41,142 bases of DNA, taken from contig CACGCL010000010.1 of assembly GCA_902571525.1 (NCBI GenBank), positions 1-41,142 of the forward strand, in the 5' to 3' direction. The translations under genes and the position numbers were made by a program. Shown here one piece after another: positions 15,774-24,023 of the stretch. The stretch is from an uncultured Pelagibacteraceae bacterium (GTDB lineage: Bacteria > Pseudomonadota > Alphaproteobacteria > Pelagibacterales > Pelagibacteraceae). The notes beneath the pieces are model-generated. The model saw nothing but the letters and a program-made list of their open reading frames with translations. It did no database searches and had not been told where the DNA came from. Each line of letters starts with the position of its first letter. Position 1 is the stretch's first letter.

Positions 15774-16965
15774 CATAAAATTTAGTCCTTATCTGGAAAA
15801 GTTATATGAATCAGATAAGCCAATGATTATTTATAAATTTGGAAGTGGGTATAAGATATTTACTGATTTTTCTAAAAAAATAGTACTTAAAAACTCAAAT
15901 ATAAAAAGTTTTTTAAACAGTATTTCAAAAAGGAAATATAAAAAAGAACAAGACTTATTTATAGGTTTTTTTGGGTATGAAATTCTGTGCAATCTTTTAA
16001 AAATTAACATTAGAAATCAAAAAAAAACAAATTTTTACAAAGGAATTTTTTATAAACCCGAGACCATAATTACCATATCTGATAAGATTAAAGTTTCTAC
16101 AAATCTAAAAAAAAATAAATTTAATAGTAAATTTAATCCGACTAAGGTTTTAAGTCCTTTTAAGATTAATACAGACTTTAGTAAATATAAAAAAATTTTT
16201 AATCTTTTTTCAAAAAAAATAAAACAAGGAGAGACTTATCAAATAAAAATTTGTACAAAATATAAAAATAATTCTGTCATTAACCCGGTAAATTTCTTTT
16301 GGAAACTCATGAAGGTCAATTCGTCCCCTGAGTCTTTTATGATACGAGATAAAGATTATTCGATTGTTAGTTGTTCACCAGAAACATTAATAGAAAAAAA
16401 AGGTTTAAAATTAAAAACTAAACCAATAGCTGGTACATTAAAAAAGCAATCTAAGCTTAATAAATCAAAAGCGCTTAGTTTTTTTAAAAATAACAATAAA
16501 GAAACGAAAGAGCATAATATGATAGTAGATATGGAGAGAAATGATTTATCTAGAATTTGCATACCTGGGAGTGTCAAAATAACAAAAAAAAAATATGTCG
16601 AGGAGTATAAACACCTATTTCATTATGTTACTACCATAGAAGGAAATTTAAGAAAAAAAATAAAATTGATCGATATCATAAAGTCTATGATGCCTGGGGG
16701 GTCTGTAATAGGTTGTCCTAAGATTAGAACATTGGAGTTGCTTAATAGTAAAGAAAAAGAAAATAGAAATATATTTACTGGAAGTTTTGGGTTAATTAAA
16801 TTTAACCTAGATCTAAGGTTTAACATAATAATAAGATCAATTTTAAATTTTGAAAGTATATCTGAAATTTCTGCTGCATCAGGAGTTGTATTAGAGAGCT
16901 CTCCAAAAAAAGAATTTAATGAAAATTATATAAAAGCCAAATCTTTATTAGAATTATTTAAATGA
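15751..16965 (+). CDS. pabB: Aminodeoxychorismate synthase component I (chorismate-binding, PabB/TrpE family)
   Basis: 404 residues covering the chorismate-utilising domain: GETYQIKICTKY (160-171), PIAGT (225-229), EHNMIVDMERNDLSRIC (254-270), a VEGNL-like block, MMPGGSVIGCPK (313-324) and ASGVV. With PabA it makes 4-amino-4-deoxychorismate for folate. Residue 227 is Ala where E. coli PabB has the Lys of PIKGT; Ala is usual in TrpE. Neighbouring pabA and a class-IV aminotransferase favour PabB. Start is TTG at 15751, inside the MFS gene; the next ATG (15823) would remove a conserved N-terminal strand. Confidence 0.85.
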   Translation: MIDYKKHNIKFSPYLEKLYESDKPMIIYKFGSGYKIFTDFSKKIVLKNSNIKSFLNSISKRKYKKEQDLFIGFFGYEILCNLLKINIRNQKKTNFYKGIFYKPETIITISDKIKVSTNLKKNKFNSKFNPTKVLSPFKINTDFSKYKKIFNLFSKKIKQGETYQIKICTKYKNNSVINPVNFFWKLMKVNSSPESFMIRDKDYSIVSCSPETLIEKKGLKLKTKPIAGTLKKQSKLNKSKALSFFKNNNKETKEHNMIVDMERNDLSRICIPGSVKITKKKYVEEYKHLFHYVTTIEGNLRKKIKLIDIIKSMMPGGSVIGCPKIRTLELLNSKEKENRNIFTGSFGLIKFNLDLRFNIIIRSILNFESISEISAASGVVLESSPKKEFNENYIKAKSLLELFK

Positions 16966-17519
16966 TTTATATTATCGATCACCAAGATTCATTCACATGG
17001 AATGTAGTTCATCAATTTGCTGAATTTGATAAAGTATATTGTTCAGATTATTTTAACATAAACTTAAAGTTAATTAAAAAATCAGATGTAATAGTATTTT
17101 CTCCTGGACCAGGATCACCAAAAGATTATCCGGAAACTTCAAAAATATATAATACTTATAAAGGCAAAAAAAAAATAATTGGAATATGTTTAGGTTTTCA
17201 GCTTATATTATTTAATGAAGGTGGAGTAATAAAACAACAGAACAAAATATATCATGGTTATCAATCAAAAGTTAAAGTAAATAACAAAAGTAGAATATTT
17301 AAAAAAAACAAAGTATTTAAAATTGGAAGATATCATTCATTAAAATTGAATGAGCCTTTTAAATCTAAGAATATCGATATAACTATGCGTTGTATAAAAT
17401 CAAATATTCCAATGGGTTTTGAAGATAATCTAAACAAAGTTTATGGTTTTCAATTTCATCCCGACTCATTCTTAACTGAAAATGGGAAATTTTTTATAAA
17501 AAAAATCCTCTCAAAGTAA
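16962..17519 (+). CDS. pabA: Aminodeoxychorismate/anthranilate synthase component II (glutamine amidotransferase)
   Basis: A class-I glutamine amidotransferase of 185 residues supplying ammonia to PabB. Nucleophile Cys76 in GICLGFQ; catalytic His166 in FQFHPDS; FSPGPGSP forms the oxyanion-side loop. The usual HPE acid is Asp here (HPD), a conservative change. ATGA overlap with pabB. In organisms with one such subunit it can serve both folate and tryptophan; whether a second trpG exists cannot be seen. Confidence 0.9.
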   Translation: MIYIIDHQDSFTWNVVHQFAEFDKVYCSDYFNINLKLIKKSDVIVFSPGPGSPKDYPETSKIYNTYKGKKKIIGICLGFQLILFNEGGVIKQQNKIYHGYQSKVKVNNKSRIFKKNKVFKIGRYHSLKLNEPFKSKNIDITMRCIKSNIPMGFEDNLNKVYGFQFHPDSFLTENGKFFIKKILSK

Positions 17520-17635
17520 ACTTAAAATTATCTTTAATATGAGTTTCAAATTTTAGATCTCAAAATATGTACGATTCAACTATCACACGAATAAGTTCTA
17601 GCATATTTAAAAAAGCTATGTTAACTTCATTCATT

Positions 17636-18958
17636 ATGAAAAATTTATCTAAAGTCGCAAACGAAAAAAAAATAAAATATTTTTTAATAAGTTTTGTTGA
17701 TTTATTTGGTGTATTAAGATCAAAATTAGTTCCAAAACAAGCTATAAAAGAAATGCAAAAACATGGTGCAGGATTTGCTGGTTTTGCTGCTTGGTTAGAC
17801 ATGACTCCTGCTGACAAGGATGTATTTGCAGTTCCAGATCCAGATAGTTTAATTCAATTACCCTGGAATAGAGAAGTTGGATGGTTAGCTTCAGATCTTT
17901 GGATGAATGGAAAGCCTTTGGAGGCATCCCCAAGAGTAATACTTAAAAATCAAATTAAGAAATTAAGAAAAAAAGGTTTTAATATGAAATCTGGTGTTGA
18001 ATGTGAATATTTTCTTATTACAGCAGATGGTAATTCAATCGCTGATTCTAAAGATACCCAATCAAAGCCTTGCTATGACCAACTAGCATTAATGAGAAGA
18101 TATGATTTAATCAAAGAGATTTGTGACTACATGATTGAAATGGGATGGAGCCCTTACCAAAATGACCATGAAGACGCTAATGGTCAATTTGAGATGAATT
18201 GGAATCATGATGATTGTTTGGTAACAGCAGACAGACATACTTTTTTTAAATTTATGGTAAAGACCATTTCAGAGAAACATGGTTTGAGAGCGACATTTAT
18301 GCCTAAGCCATTTAAGAATTTAACTGGAAATGGATGTCACGCACATATCTCTGTATGGAGTGGTAAAAAAAATAAATTTTTGGATAAATCAAATGATCTA
18401 GGTTTAAGTAAAATGGCTTATAATTTTATTGGAGGCGTAATTAAAAATGCATCGTCGTTGACTGCTTTTTTTAATCCAACTATAAACAGTTATAGAAGAA
18501 TTAATGCTCCACTTACAAAATCTGGATCATCATGGTCACCAAGCAGTATTTCTTATACAGGCAATAATAGAACCCATATGATAAGAATTCCAGACCCAGG
18601 TAGATTTGAATTAAGGTTAATGGATGGTTCCACTAATCCGTATTTATTGCAAGCAAGCATAATAGCAGCTGGTTTAGATGGGTTAAAAAATAAGATTAAT
18701 CCGGGAAAACCATTGTATTGCAATATGTATGAAGAATATAAAAAATATCCTAATCTTTTAAAGCTCCCGGATAAATTAGATCAATCATTAACAAAATTAA
18801 AAAACAATATAGTTATGAATGAGGCCTTTGGTCATCAAGTGATTAAGAGTTATATTAAGCTTAAGAATTGTGAAATTAGGGAATTTAAAAAAAGTGAAAT
18901 TTTTGATAAAAAAAAGTCTGTTACTAAGTGGGAGCTAGATAATACCTTAGACTGTTAG
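17636..18958 (+). CDS. Glutamine synthetase family protein, GlnT / gamma-glutamylmethylamide synthetase type
   Basis: ATP-dependent ligase forming an amide at the glutamate gamma-carboxyl with ammonia or methylamine. Conserved sites: VECEYF (metal Glu), DHEDANGQFEMNW, NGCHAHIS (ATP/metal His), SSISYTGNNRTHMIRIP and GRFELRLMDG. About 440 residues, and it lacks the adenylylation loop of type I GlnA, consistent with GlnT/GMAS. The frame extends to an ATG at 17567, but ATG 17636 (MKNLSK) gives the usual N terminus. It splits pabA from the pabC-like gene. GMAS versus GlnT cannot be settled by eye; no methylglutamate pathway genes are nearby. Confidence 0.85.
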   Translation: MKNLSKVANEKKIKYFLISFVDLFGVLRSKLVPKQAIKEMQKHGAGFAGFAAWLDMTPADKDVFAVPDPDSLIQLPWNREVGWLASDLWMNGKPLEASPRVILKNQIKKLRKKGFNMKSGVECEYFLITADGNSIADSKDTQSKPCYDQLALMRRYDLIKEICDYMIEMGWSPYQNDHEDANGQFEMNWNHDDCLVTADRHTFFKFMVKTISEKHGLRATFMPKPFKNLTGNGCHAHISVWSGKKNKFLDKSNDLGLSKMAYNFIGGVIKNASSLTAFFNPTINSYRRINAPLTKSGSSWSPSSISYTGNNRTHMIRIPDPGRFELRLMDGSTNPYLLQASIIAAGLDGLKNKINPGKPLYCNMYEEYKKYPNLLKLPDKLDQSLTKLKNNIVMNEAFGHQVIKSYIKLKNCEIREFKKSEIFDKKKSVTKWELDNTLDC

Positions 18959-19022
18959 TATTTAGCTATTTTATTTAATGGCTCGTTTTGTAAATAAACT
19001 CTTATTTCAATATTAACAGAAA

Positions 19023-19778
19023 ATGGTAAAATTATTATTAAAAAAATCCTATAAAGTTACTAATCTCAAAGAAATAAAATTTAAAGATTTATGGGGATCA
19101 AATGGTGTGTTCACAACCATGAGACTATTAGGTAAACCTGGAAAACTAATTTTATATGACAATCATATAAGTAATTTGATTAAGTCTTTAAAAAGATACA
19201 AAATTTATTCTAAGAGTATTGAAAACGATATTAAAAATCTAATTAAAAATAATTTAAGCAAGAGAATAAAGTACGATCATTTACTTAGAATTGCTTTAAC
19301 GAAAAAATTAATATCATTATCAATTCGTAAAAGACCTAAGCCGTGTAGTAATTTTGAGTTAAAAACATTGAATTATAAGAGAAAGGATCCTAAATATAAA
19401 AATTTATATTATAAATATATCCTTAAAAAATTAAATTCTTACGACCCAAAAAAAGTTGATATATTGTTGGTCCACAACAACATAATCCTAGAAACCTGTA
19501 CTTCAAACTTATTATTAATTAAAAATAATAAATATTATTCACCAAAAAGTAATTGTTATATTGGAAATACAATTAAATTTTTAAAAAAAAAGTTTAGAAT
19601 AACTTTCAAAGATATAAAATTAAAAGATATAAATCAATTTGATGAAATTCTATTACTTGGTTCAGGTAAAGGAGTGACACCTGTAAGATTTATTAATAAA
19701 TATAAATGGAAAAATAAAGGCATGATTGGTTTTAAAAAAGTTAATCAGTATTTTAAATTATTACATAGGCAGTTATGA
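19023..19778 (+). CDS. pabC: Class IV PLP aminotransferase family protein, probable aminodeoxychorismate lyase
   Basis: 251 residues with branched-chain-aminotransferase/ADC-lyase features: WGSNGVFTTMRL and DNHISNLIKSLKRYKI near the N terminus, LLRIALT, the ILETCTSNLLLI block (Glu contacting the PLP ring) and GSGKGVTPV near the end. Position after pabBA supports the step from 4-amino-4-deoxychorismate to p-aminobenzoate plus pyruvate. The sequence is divergent and Lys-rich (an extreme A+T codon effect); a D-amino-acid or branched-chain aminotransferase is the alternative. Confidence 0.75.
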   Translation: MVKLLLKKSYKVTNLKEIKFKDLWGSNGVFTTMRLLGKPGKLILYDNHISNLIKSLKRYKIYSKSIENDIKNLIKNNLSKRIKYDHLLRIALTKKLISLSIRKRPKPCSNFELKTLNYKRKDPKYKNLYYKYILKKLNSYDPKKVDILLVHNNIILETCTSNLLLIKNNKYYSPKSNCYIGNTIKFLKKKFRITFKDIKLKDINQFDEILLLGSGKGVTPVRFINKYKWKNKGMIGFKKVNQYFKLLHRQL

Positions 19779-20173
19779 AAGATCCTAATAACTCTTGTAT
19801 ATTTTGTTCTGTGAGAAAAGATGAATTATTATTTGAAAATAATCTTGCATACGCATCAACAGATAGTTATCCAGTGTCTAAACTACATTCCTTAGTTGTA
19901 CCTAAACGGTGTATCAAAAATTTTTTTGAACTGAACGATCAAGAAATTTTGGCCTGCAATGATTTAATTAAAAAACTTCAAAAAAAAATTCTTTCAGAAG
20001 ACAATACTGTTGAAGGTTTTAATATAGGAACAAACTCAGGAAAGGTGGCAGGTCAATCTATTTTTCACTGTCATATTCATGTGATTCCTAGAAGAAAAGG
20101 GGATGTAAAAAATCCCCAAGGGGGTGTTAGAAGCGTTATACCCTCTAAACAGCATTATATAAGAAAAAAATAA
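19775..20173 (+). CDS. HIT (histidine triad) family hydrolase
   Basis: 132 residues ending the pab block, overlapping the previous gene by 4 bases. The histidine triad HCHIHVIPR is at 98-106 (His98, 100, 102) and an N-terminal CIFC pair is a typical zinc-side element. HIT hydrolases of this kind cleave phosphoramidates or dinucleoside polyphosphates of nucleotides. The C terminus GGVRSVIPSKQHY is the standard tail of bacterial Hint/HIT proteins. Confidence 0.92.
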   Translation: MKDPNNSCIFCSVRKDELLFENNLAYASTDSYPVSKLHSLVVPKRCIKNFFELNDQEILACNDLIKKLQKKILSEDNTVEGFNIGTNSGKVAGQSIFHCHIHVIPRRKGDVKNPQGGVRSVIPSKQHYIRKK

Positions 20174-20245
20174 AGTATTTACTAACTTTAATCTACATAA
20201 TGGGTCTTTATCGCAGTTGAACTATTTTTTTAAGTATACTACTAA

Positions 20246-20251
20246 TATAAT
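20246..20251 (+). promoter_or_regulatory. Candidate -10 box (TATAAT) for the apr genes
   Basis: A perfect TATAAT 16 bases before the aprM ATG, in a 93-base gap. TTGAAC at 20217-20222 is too far (23 bases) to be a normal -35, so the promoter is weakly defined or activator-dependent. Confidence 0.35.
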
Positions 20252-20266
20252 GTCTTTATAAAAATT

Positions 20267-21055
20267 ATGTTAACAACTAATCCTTTTTCAATTCTTTCTC
20301 AAAGCATACCATTAATCGCTATACAATCATTTGCATTAATTATGGTTGGCCTGGTTATCTTGGGTACGGTATTAGATATGATTCATAAAAAAAATGTAAA
20401 ATATTTTTTCAACAACGCTAAGAAAGCAAAAAAAAATGCAAAAAGAGAAATAGGTGGCGGTGAAAGAATAGCTGTTATAGCTAAAACAATCGTTCATGAT
20501 ATAGGAACAACCTCGGAATTAGGACTTGGTAAAAGAAGACTAGCACACGTTCTTGGAATGTATGGAACAATATTATTTTGGATTGGCTCAGGAGCGATGA
20601 TTTTCTTTTATACAGGATCTGAAACACCGACAATCTGGCCAATACTATGGCATGTTGGAGCAATAATGACTTGTCTAGGTGGTTACTGGTTTTGGTTATT
20701 CTTAAGAGTAGATGTTGCTGCAGAGGCTAATTCTGTATTTAGAATCATTACAGCCGATCTTTTTGTATTAGCTTTACTAGCTTCCTCAACAACTGGATTG
20801 ATATGGTCTTATTTGCAATTTAACGATGTTTCTATATGGGACAATTTATTTCTAGTCCTATTCGCAGTATCAAATATAGTTTTATTTGGAGGAGTATATT
20901 GGTCTAAATTTGCGCATATGTTTTATAAACCTGGTGCTGCTATTCAAAAAAATTTAGCTGAAGCTGATGGTTCGAGAGATAATTTACCTCCACCAGCAGA
21001 TGCTCCAGAACAATTTGGACTTGGTATAAAAAGAGAAGAGCCAAAACACTATTAA
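20267..21055 (+). CDS. aprM: Adenylylsulfate reductase membrane anchor AprM
   Basis: 262 residues with about six hydrophobic helices and a soluble C-terminal tail rich in Pro/Glu (DNLPPPADAPEQF). The position directly before aprB and aprA and the layout of helices with histidines in LAHVLGMYG and LWHVGAIM fit AprM, the proposed anchor that passes electrons from AprBA to the quinone pool in sulfur-oxidising lineages lacking Qmo. The name depends largely on context; heme or quinone ligands are not proven. Confidence 0.85.
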   Translation: MLTTNPFSILSQSIPLIAIQSFALIMVGLVILGTVLDMIHKKNVKYFFNNAKKAKKNAKREIGGGERIAVIAKTIVHDIGTTSELGLGKRRLAHVLGMYGTILFWIGSGAMIFFYTGSETPTIWPILWHVGAIMTCLGGYWFWLFLRVDVAAEANSVFRIITADLFVLALLASSTTGLIWSYLQFNDVSIWDNLFLVLFAVSNIVLFGGVYWSKFAHMFYKPGAAIQKNLAEADGSRDNLPPPADAPEQFGLGIKREEPKHY

Positions 21056-21086
21056 TATGATAATATTTAAAAAGGAGATAAAATAA

Positions 21087-21557
21087 ATGTCAACATTTGT
21101 ATATATGACAAGGTGCGATGGATGCGGACACTGTGTGGATATATGTCCTTCCGATATAATGCACATAGATAAAAATATTAGAAGAGCTAAAAATATTGAA
21201 CCAAATTTTTGTTGGGAATGTTACTCATGTGTTAAAGCATGTCCTAATCACGCAATAGATGTTAGAGGATATGCTGACTTTGCTCCCATGGGACATAGTG
21301 TAAGAGTTAGAAGAGAAGAAGAGAAGGGAACGATCTCTTGGAAAATAAAATTTAGAAATGGAACAGAAAAAGATTTTGTTTCACCTATAACAACAAAACC
21401 ATGGGGAAAACATATTCCTAAACTCGCAGAAGGAGACAAACCTAATCAAGGTGAAATTAATTCTCAAATTTTATATAATGAACCTCACGGTTTAAACACT
21501 GATAAAGATCTACCTACTCTTGATAAAAATTCCTTTAAAAAAGGAGTTTATTATTAA
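21087..21557 (+). CDS. aprB: Adenylylsulfate reductase beta subunit AprB (two 4Fe-4S clusters)
   Basis: 156 residues: eight cluster cysteines in CDGCGHCVDICP (residues 12-23) and CWECYSCVKACP (about 44-55), then the beta tail NEPHGLNTD which wraps round AprA in known structures. It transfers electrons between AprA flavin and AprM. SD AAGGAG (21072-21077) precedes the ATG at 21087; the stop overlaps the aprA start by one base (TAATG). In this setting it would accept electrons from sulfite oxidation. Confidence 0.96.
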   Translation: MSTFVYMTRCDGCGHCVDICPSDIMHIDKNIRRAKNIEPNFCWECYSCVKACPNHAIDVRGYADFAPMGHSVRVRREEEKGTISWKIKFRNGTEKDFVSPITTKPWGKHIPKLAEGDKPNQGEINSQILYNEPHGLNTDKDLPTLDKNSFKKGVYY

Positions 21558-23416
21558 TGCCAAAAAATAAAACTATTTTTGAAGATTGTGATGTATTAGT
21601 CGTCGGCGGAGGGATGGCTGGAACTGGAGCAACCTTTGAAGCTAGACATTGGGGAAGAAATCTTAAAATAATATGTGTAGAAAAAGCAAACATAGATAGA
21701 AGTGGAGCTGTTGCACAAGGTCTTTATGCAATAAATTGTTATATGGGAATGCAATGGGGTGAAAACCAACCCGAAGATCACGTTAGATATGCTAGAAACG
21801 ATTTAATGGGACTTGTTAGAGAGGACCTTGGATATGATATGGCAAGACATGTAGACTCAACAGTGCACATGTTTGATGAGTGGGGATTGCCAATGATGAA
21901 AAACAAAGAAACAGGAAGATACCAAAGAGAAGGAAAATGGCAAATAATGATTCATGGCGAAAGCTACAAACCAATTGTAGCAGAAGCTGCCAAGAAATCA
22001 GCTGACAAAATTTATAACAGAATAATGATTACCCATCTTTTAAAAGATGAGGAGAACGAGAACAGAGTAGCAGGTGCTGTAGGATTTAATATGAGAACTG
22101 GTGATTATCATGTTTTTAAAGCCAAAGCAGTTATCATTGCAGCTGGTGGAGCTTCTCATATTTTTAAACCAAGAGCAGTTGGAGAGGGAATGGGAAGAAC
22201 ATGGTACGCACCTTGGAGTAATGGCTCTGCGTACGCATTACCAATTGCTGCTGGTGCGAAAATGACACAAATGGAAAATAGAATTGTGTTATGTAGATTT
22301 AAAGACGGTTATGGTCCAGTTGGTGCATATTTTTTACATTTAAAAACTTACACTCAAAATGCAAATGGTGAGAACTATGAAAAGAAATGGTATGATGCTA
22401 CAAAAAAACTTGTTGGCGAATACATTGATCATCACCCAACACCAACATGTCTGAGAAACCATGCTTTTATTCAAGAAGTAGCAGCAGGTGGTGGCCCAAT
22501 TCATATGGTTACAAAAGAAGCTTTTCAGGATCCACACCTAGAAACAGTAGGTTGGGAAAATTTTTTAGGTATGACAGTAGGACAAGCTGTAGTTTGGGCA
22601 TCTCAAAATATTGATCCAAAATATACTAATCCAGAATTAACAACTTCAGAGCCTTATGTTATGGGCTCACATGCAACGTGTTCAGGAGCATGGGTAAGTG
22701 GTCCAGAGGATATTGCACCAGATGACTATTTTTGGGGATATAACAGAATGATGTCCGTTGAAGGTTTGTTTGGTGCGGGTGACACTGTGGGTGGTAGTGC
22801 ACATAAGTTTTCATCTGGTTCTTTCACAGAGGGAAGATTAGCAGCAAAAGCTGCAGTTAAATACATTGAGGATAAAAAAGCGAACAATATTAAAGTAAGT
22901 GAAAAACAATATAATGATTTAAAAGAAGTAATTTATAAACCACTAGAAAATTATACAATTGGTAGAAATGAAATAACTGGTGGCACAGTTTCACCAAGTT
23001 ATATCTCACCAATACAAGGCTTACAAAGACTTCAAAAAATCATGGATGAATATTGTGGTGGTATCACCAACAATTATATGACAAACGATAATCTTCTTAA
23101 AAAAGCTTTAGAATTACTTGATTGGCTTCAAGAGGATTTGGAAAATGTAGGAGCTGAGGATTATCATCAGTTAATGAGAGCTTGGGAATTAAAACACCGA
23201 ACCCTAACTTCTCAATGTGTTACAGAACATACTTTATATAGAGAGGAAACTCGTTGGCCAGGGTACTATTATAGAGGGGATCATATGAAACTTGATGATG
23301 AGAATTGGCATTGTTTGACTGTTTCAAGACGTGATCCAGAAACTGGCAAGTTCACTATGGAAAAAAAACCTGTATATCACATAGTCGACGATAAAGAGAA
23401 GAAAAAAGCCTCTTAA
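21557..23416 (+). CDS. aprA: Adenylylsulfate reductase alpha subunit AprA (FAD)
   Basis: 619-residue flavoprotein of the fumarate reductase/succinate dehydrogenase superfamily. FAD site VVGGGMAGTGATFEARHWG near the N terminus; active-site region LRNHAFIQEVAAGGGPIHM and SHATCSGAWVSGPED; GAGDTVGGSAHKFSSGSFTEGR binds FAD again. Catalyses sulfite + AMP to APS + 2e- when run in reverse. With aprM adjacent and qmo absent it fits the oxidative type known in SAR11. No Sat or APAT enzyme to convert APS further lies in the window. SD AAGGAG is 12 bases before the ATG. Confidence 0.97.
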   Translation: MPKNKTIFEDCDVLVVGGGMAGTGATFEARHWGRNLKIICVEKANIDRSGAVAQGLYAINCYMGMQWGENQPEDHVRYARNDLMGLVREDLGYDMARHVDSTVHMFDEWGLPMMKNKETGRYQREGKWQIMIHGESYKPIVAEAAKKSADKIYNRIMITHLLKDEENENRVAGAVGFNMRTGDYHVFKAKAVIIAAGGASHIFKPRAVGEGMGRTWYAPWSNGSAYALPIAAGAKMTQMENRIVLCRFKDGYGPVGAYFLHLKTYTQNANGENYEKKWYDATKKLVGEYIDHHPTPTCLRNHAFIQEVAAGGGPIHMVTKEAFQDPHLETVGWENFLGMTVGQAVVWASQNIDPKYTNPELTTSEPYVMGSHATCSGAWVSGPEDIAPDDYFWGYNRMMSVEGLFGAGDTVGGSAHKFSSGSFTEGRLAAKAAVKYIEDKKANNIKVSEKQYNDLKEVIYKPLENYTIGRNEITGGTVSPSYISPIQGLQRLQKIMDEYCGGITNNYMTNDNLLKKALELLDWLQEDLENVGAEDYHQLMRAWELKHRTLTSQCVTEHTLYREETRWPGYYYRGDHMKLDDENWHCLTVSRRDPETGKFTMEKKPVYHIVDDKEKKKAS

Positions 23417-23435
23417 GTCCTACCATTTACAAAAT

Positions 23436-23786
23436 ATGAGTTTCACATCAAAATCAGATGAACAGATAATCGAAATTGCCAATCCAATTTGGCAAAATTT
23501 GATTAAGTCCTCAAATATGAAGGATTATGGAGGTTTTACTAAAGATTTTTCATCTCAAATGCTTTATGGAGCAAACGAAGTAGAACTAGGAAAGCAGTGG
23601 GCCAGCAACAAATTAATATGTAGTTTATCTGATGATTATAAGGCTTTTGGCTGCCTTAGAAGAGGACTACATATAACAGTTCTTTTTAAACAGAGGAGTA
23701 CTACCGAGGAAGGCGAGTTTCTTGGAAGACTAGTTCTTGGAGAAGAAGGTGACTCGGTCAAAGTTTTTGGTGCAACGATTTTTTAA
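23436..23786 (+). CDS. Uncharacterised 116-aa soluble protein in apr cluster
   Basis: A mixed-composition, probably globular protein starting 19 bases after aprA, with Trp and Cys residues (IWQNLIKSS, ASNKLICSLSDDYKAFGCLRRG, GRLVLGEEGDSVKVFGATIF). No signal peptide or membrane helix. The alternation near the C terminus suggests beta strands, and the fold may be of the NTF2/SnoaL sort, but this is a guess. Cotranscription with aprMBA is likely from spacing, so a role in Apr maturation or sulfite handling is a reasonable hypothesis only. Confidence 0.75.
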   Translation: MSFTSKSDEQIIEIANPIWQNLIKSSNMKDYGGFTKDFSSQMLYGANEVELGKQWASNKLICSLSDDYKAFGCLRRGLHITVLFKQRSTTEEGEFLGRLVLGEEGDSVKVFGATIF

Positions 23787-23828
23787 ATAAGTCTTGATAA
23801 ATATTCTTTCTAGGTGTACTTGATAAGT

Positions 23829-23978
23829 ATGCTTGAAAATTTAAATAAAAACCTCAACATCTTCAAGCTAATAAAAATCTTTAAAATATTTTCATATATA
23901 AATGCTAAGTTTGTACTCTACATGGGTTTAGCAGCATATTGGGTGGTAATTCTTTCGAGTACATTTTTTGGAATTTAA
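23829..23978 (+). CDS. Small membrane protein (49 aa) between apr genes and sulfite exporter
   Basis: ATG at 23829, TAA at 23976-23978. A basic amphipathic N-terminal half (LNKNLNIFKLIKIFKIFSYI) is followed by one hydrophobic helix (residues about 28-49, LYMGLAAYWVVILSSTFFG). It fills the gap between the 116-aa gene and tauE in the same orientation. The clean TM pattern supports a real gene; no family recognised. It could be an accessory subunit of AprM or the exporter. Confidence 0.55.
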   Translation: MLENLNKNLNIFKLIKIFKIFSYINAKFVLYMGLAAYWVVILSSTFFGI

Positions 23979-24023
23979 TAATCAAATAGTTGACTTCAAA
24001 TATTTTCGGGATAATTAACAGTC

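Noticed and set aside
17567..17635. Upstream ATG for the GlnT/GMAS-type gene
   Set aside because: The 23 extra residues resemble neither a signal nor the family N terminus; ATG 17636 fits the alignment pattern.
23790..23830. CTTGATAA occurring twice before the 49-aa gene
   Set aside because: Short A/T-rich repeat, not symmetric, likely chance.
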